From Candidatus Eiseniibacteriota bacterium (GTDB taxonomy: Bacteria > Joyebacterota > Joyebacteria > Joyebacterales > Joyebacteraceae): 8,899 nucleotides of DNA. Shown one piece after another: positions 7,076 through 8,899 of the stretch; position 1 is the first letter of the stretch, and the number at the start of each line of letters is the position of its first letter. Below the pieces are notes generated by a model that was given only the letters and a program-made list of their open reading frames with translations, searched no databases and had not been told where the DNA came from. Location of the stretch: assembly GCA_030638405.1 (NCBI GenBank), contig DAOWER010000204.1, forward strand, positions 1-8,899, in the 5' to 3' direction. Both the position numbers and the translations under genes were made by a program.

Positions 7076-8047
7076 TTGACTAGAAAGCTGCTGCTGGGCC
7101 TGCTTGTCGTTCTTGTTCTGACGTCTCAGGCTTTGGCTACGGATGTGTTCGAGAAGGTCGGCACCGTGGGGTGCCAGTTTCTCGAGATAGGCGCCGGTCC
7201 GCGCGGAGTGGGGATGGGGGAGGCGATGGTGTCCGCGTCGGAGGGCGTGGAGTCGACCTACTGGAATCCGGCGGGTCTCCGGTCCATCGTGAGGCCAACG
7301 GCGATGTTCGCCTACGGCACGTGGCCCGCGGACATCTCGCACCAGTTCGCGGCCTACGCGATGAGGCCCACGTTCATTCGCGGCGTCGTGGCAGTGAGTG
7401 TGACGACGCTTCAGATGGACCCCATGCTGGTCAGGCCGGCGGACACTCCCGGCGGTGTGGGTGTGAGCTTCGACGCCGGTGACATCGCCATCGGCCTGAC
7501 GTACGCTCGTGAGTTCACTGACAAGTTCGCAGCAGGCGGGACCCTCAAATGGGTTCACTCAGGCCTGGCCGATCTGTCGGTCCTCGGTGTTGAGGGACTC
7601 GAGGACTACTCCGCCGAGGGTTTCGTAGGCGATTTCGGCACGCTCTACTACACCGGCTTCCGCTCGCTCCAGATCGGGCTGATGATCCAGAACATGGGGC
7701 CCGAGATCACCTACATGGAGGAGCCCGTGCCGATGCCGGTCACGTTCAAGTTCGGTATCTCCATGAACCTGATCGAGACGCCGGGACAGGTCCTGAAGGT
7801 CGCGACTGAGTTCAGGCATCCCTCGGACACCTCCGAAAAGGTCAATGTCGGTGCTGAGTACGCGCTGAACAGTGTGTATTTCGTCCGCGCCGGTTACAAG
7901 ATGGGCTACGACGAGGAGTCGTTCACGGCGGGAGGTGGAGCCCGGCTGACCGTGGGGACTTTTGGGAATCTGGAAGTCGACTACAGCTACGCTGCTTTCG
8001 GCTACTTCGGTGGGGTCCACCGCGGCGGAATCACAGTCGAGTTCTAG
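7076..8047 (+). CDS. PorV/PorQ-family outer-membrane beta-barrel protein, first copy
   Basis: A 323-residue protein starting at TTG 7076, chosen for its strong Shine-Dalgarno and because it gives a textbook signal peptide (TRKLLLGLLVVLVLTSQALA, cleavage after Ala21). The family signature follows at residues 35-68: FLEIGAGPRGVGMGEAMVSA then ESTYWNPAGL, the pattern of PorV/PorQ proteins (UPF0164, related in shape to FadL barrels). The rest alternates hydrophobic and polar residues with many Gly and aromatics, as in a beta-barrel, and ends GGITVEF with a C-terminal Phe as an outer-membrane assembly signal. In type IX secretion PorV carries cargo bearing C-terminal sorting domains from the translocon to the cell-surface attachment complex, and PorQ sits in that complex. 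The preceding gene encodes exactly such a sorting domain, which fits a shuttle role, but some members of this broad family have other or unknown roles. The next gene is a paralogue. Confidence 0.85.
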   Translation: MTRKLLLGLLVVLVLTSQALATDVFEKVGTVGCQFLEIGAGPRGVGMGEAMVSASEGVESTYWNPAGLRSIVRPTAMFAYGTWPADISHQFAAYAMRPTFIRGVVAVSVTTLQMDPMLVRPADTPGGVGVSFDAGDIAIGLTYAREFTDKFAAGGTLKWVHSGLADLSVLGVEGLEDYSAEGFVGDFGTLYYTGFRSLQIGLMIQNMGPEITYMEEPVPMPVTFKFGISMNLIETPGQVLKVATEFRHPSDTSEKVNVGAEYALNSVYFVRAGYKMGYDEESFTAGGGARLTVGTFGNLEVDYSYAAFGYFGGVHRGGITVEF

Positions 8048-8067
8048 AGCAGCTCAGAGGACCGTGT

Positions 8068-8118
8068 TTCCCCTGCAGGGAGAAGATCCCGCCGGCCGTC
8101 GGTGGGCGGGCAGGGGAA
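8068..8118 (+). repeat. Inverted repeat just before the second PorV-like gene
   Basis: TTCCCCTGC at 8068-8076 is matched perfectly by GCAGGGGAA at 8110-8118, giving a nine-pair stem around a 33-base loop. CCCGCC at 8088-8093 can pair inside the loop with GGCGGG at 8105-8110, competing for one base of the outer stem, and CCCTGCAGGG at 8071-8080 is itself a palindrome. The stem ends five bases before the Shine-Dalgarno core, so in RNA it could modulate access to it or stabilise the downstream transcript. There is no T-tract, so a terminator is unlikely. Confidence 0.5.
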
Positions 8119-8123
8119 GTGAA

Positions 8124-8128
8124 AGGAG
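8124..8128 (+). promoter_or_regulatory. Ribosome binding site that decides a TTG start
   Basis: AGGAG within GAAAGGAGAA (8121-8130) lies seven bases before TTG at 8136. No ATG or GTG is as well placed, and the codons after this TTG immediately encode a signal peptide. Confidence 0.75.
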
Positions 8129-8135
8129 AACCCAC

Positions 8136-8899
8136 TTGCGAAGGTACCTGTTGATCGTGGGCGTGCTCGCGATACTCCTCTCTGTTCCTCAGGCGGTCAT
8201 CGCCGACGGGGAGGGAACCTACCTTGCGGCGTTCCTTGAGGTGGACGGCGGAACCAGGCAGATCGGTATGGGTGGGGCGTTCACGGGAATGGGCGACGAC
8301 GCGATGACGATCTATTACAACCCCGCCGGACTTCGCTTCCTCGAAGGAAGTGAGGTTCACTTCAGCACGTCGACGTGGCCTGCGGGGTTGTCGTACCAGC
8401 ACCTGGCCTACGGCTTCGAGCACAGTGTGGTTCCTGGTTACTTCGGGATAAGCTGGACCATCATGCAGATGGGTCCGTACTCCGAGAAGACCGAGTACTT
8501 CGATCCGGAGAGTGAGTTCGGCGTCGGGAGCCTCGACAACGTTGATGCTGGTGACATGGCTTTCGGCGGCTCGTACGCGTGGGAGTTCTTCGATGGACTC
8601 TCGGTCGGCGGCACGTTCAAGTGGTTTCACTTGGCGATGGCCGACGCGTTCTGTGAGGGTATCTGCGGCGATGTAGGTGTCCTTTATGACACTCCGTACC
8701 GGAATCTGAGAGTCGGCGCCGCCGTTCAGAACGTCGGTCCGACCAACAAATGGGCGGGTACCGGTATCGGCAGCGGCTTCGGTGATGAGTTCGGCATGCC
8801 GACCGTGTACCGCGCCGGAGCGTCCATCAGGGTCTACGACGTCGTCACGCACCGTCTTTCGGTGGCCGCGGACTACAAACGGCCGCGGAGCGGAGACAA
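8136..8899 (+). CDS. PorV/PorQ-family outer-membrane beta-barrel protein, second copy (3' truncated)
   Basis: The frame from TTG 8136 stays open to the right edge, giving 254 residues of an incomplete protein. A signal peptide is clear (RRYLLIVGVLAILLSVPQAVIA, cleavage near residue 23). The family signature is at 33-66: FLEVDGGTRQIGMGGAFTG, then TIYYNPAGL. It parallels the upstream gene along its length. STWPAGLSYQHLAYGF corresponds to GTWPADISHQFAAYAM, and GDVGVLYDTPYRNLRVGAAVQNVGP corresponds to GDFGTLYYTGFRSLQIGLMIQNMGP, so the two are tandem paralogues from an old duplication. A difference is a CX3C pair (Cys173 and Cys177, AFCEGICGD) in a segment where the first copy has no cysteine; in the periplasm or outside the cell these could form a disulfide. 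It lies 88 bases after the first copy with no terminator between, so it belongs to the same probable operon. By family it would be an outer-membrane shuttle or attachment-complex protein of type IX secretion, but direct function is not shown. Confidence 0.8.
   Translation, partial: MRRYLLIVGVLAILLSVPQAVIADGEGTYLAAFLEVDGGTRQIGMGGAFTGMGDDAMTIYYNPAGLRFLEGSEVHFSTSTWPAGLSYQHLAYGFEHSVVPGYFGISWTIMQMGPYSEKTEYFDPESEFGVGSLDNVDAGDMAFGGSYAWEFFDGLSVGGTFKWFHLAMADAFCEGICGDVGVLYDTPYRNLRVGAAVQNVGPTNKWAGTGIGSGFGDEFGMPTVYRAGASIRVYDVVTHRLSVAADYKRPRSGD

Overview
The window is GC-rich DNA from a Gram-negative, probably uncultured bacterium. It carries a TonB-dependent receptor with an N-terminal carboxypeptidase-regulatory-like domain, a large exported protein with a Por-type C-terminal sorting domain, and two PorV/PorQ-type outer-membrane proteins. 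These families together point to the FCB superphylum or one of its GC-rich candidate relatives (Eisenbacteria- or Latescibacteria-like lineages are possibilities). Classical Bacteroidetes are less likely because clear Shine-Dalgarno motifs precede most genes and the DNA is GC-rich. This placement is inference from gene families and composition. All recognised genes lie on the + strand.

Region 1 (1-826) holds the end of a short membrane protein and a complete six-segment membrane protein of unknown function, 13 bases apart and probably co-transcribed. Region 2 (827-1767) has a 137-base gap with a perfect 16-bp palindrome, then a LipM/LplA-family lipoate-pathway acyltransferase. Region 3 (1768-8899) opens with an AT-rich promoter-like stretch that contains a consensus DnaA box. 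It continues with four genes in series: the TonB-dependent receptor, the sorting-domain protein with Asp-rich calcium-type loops and a fibronectin-III-like segment, and two tandem PorV/PorQ-like barrels. The second barrel runs off the right edge. Gaps inside region 3 are 64-90 bases and none contains a convincing terminator, so it reads as one operon.

Working model (inference): PorV is the outer-membrane shuttle that binds C-terminal sorting domains in type IX secretion. The region-3 cluster therefore looks like a cargo gene beside its own PorV-like partners and a TonB-dependent transporter, a possible dedicated surface-protein or uptake module. Both PorV-like genes appear to start at TTG behind strong Shine-Dalgarno sequences and next to potential RNA hairpins. 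No tRNA, rRNA, CRISPR array or insertion sequence was seen, and no intergenic stretch exceeds 300 bases.
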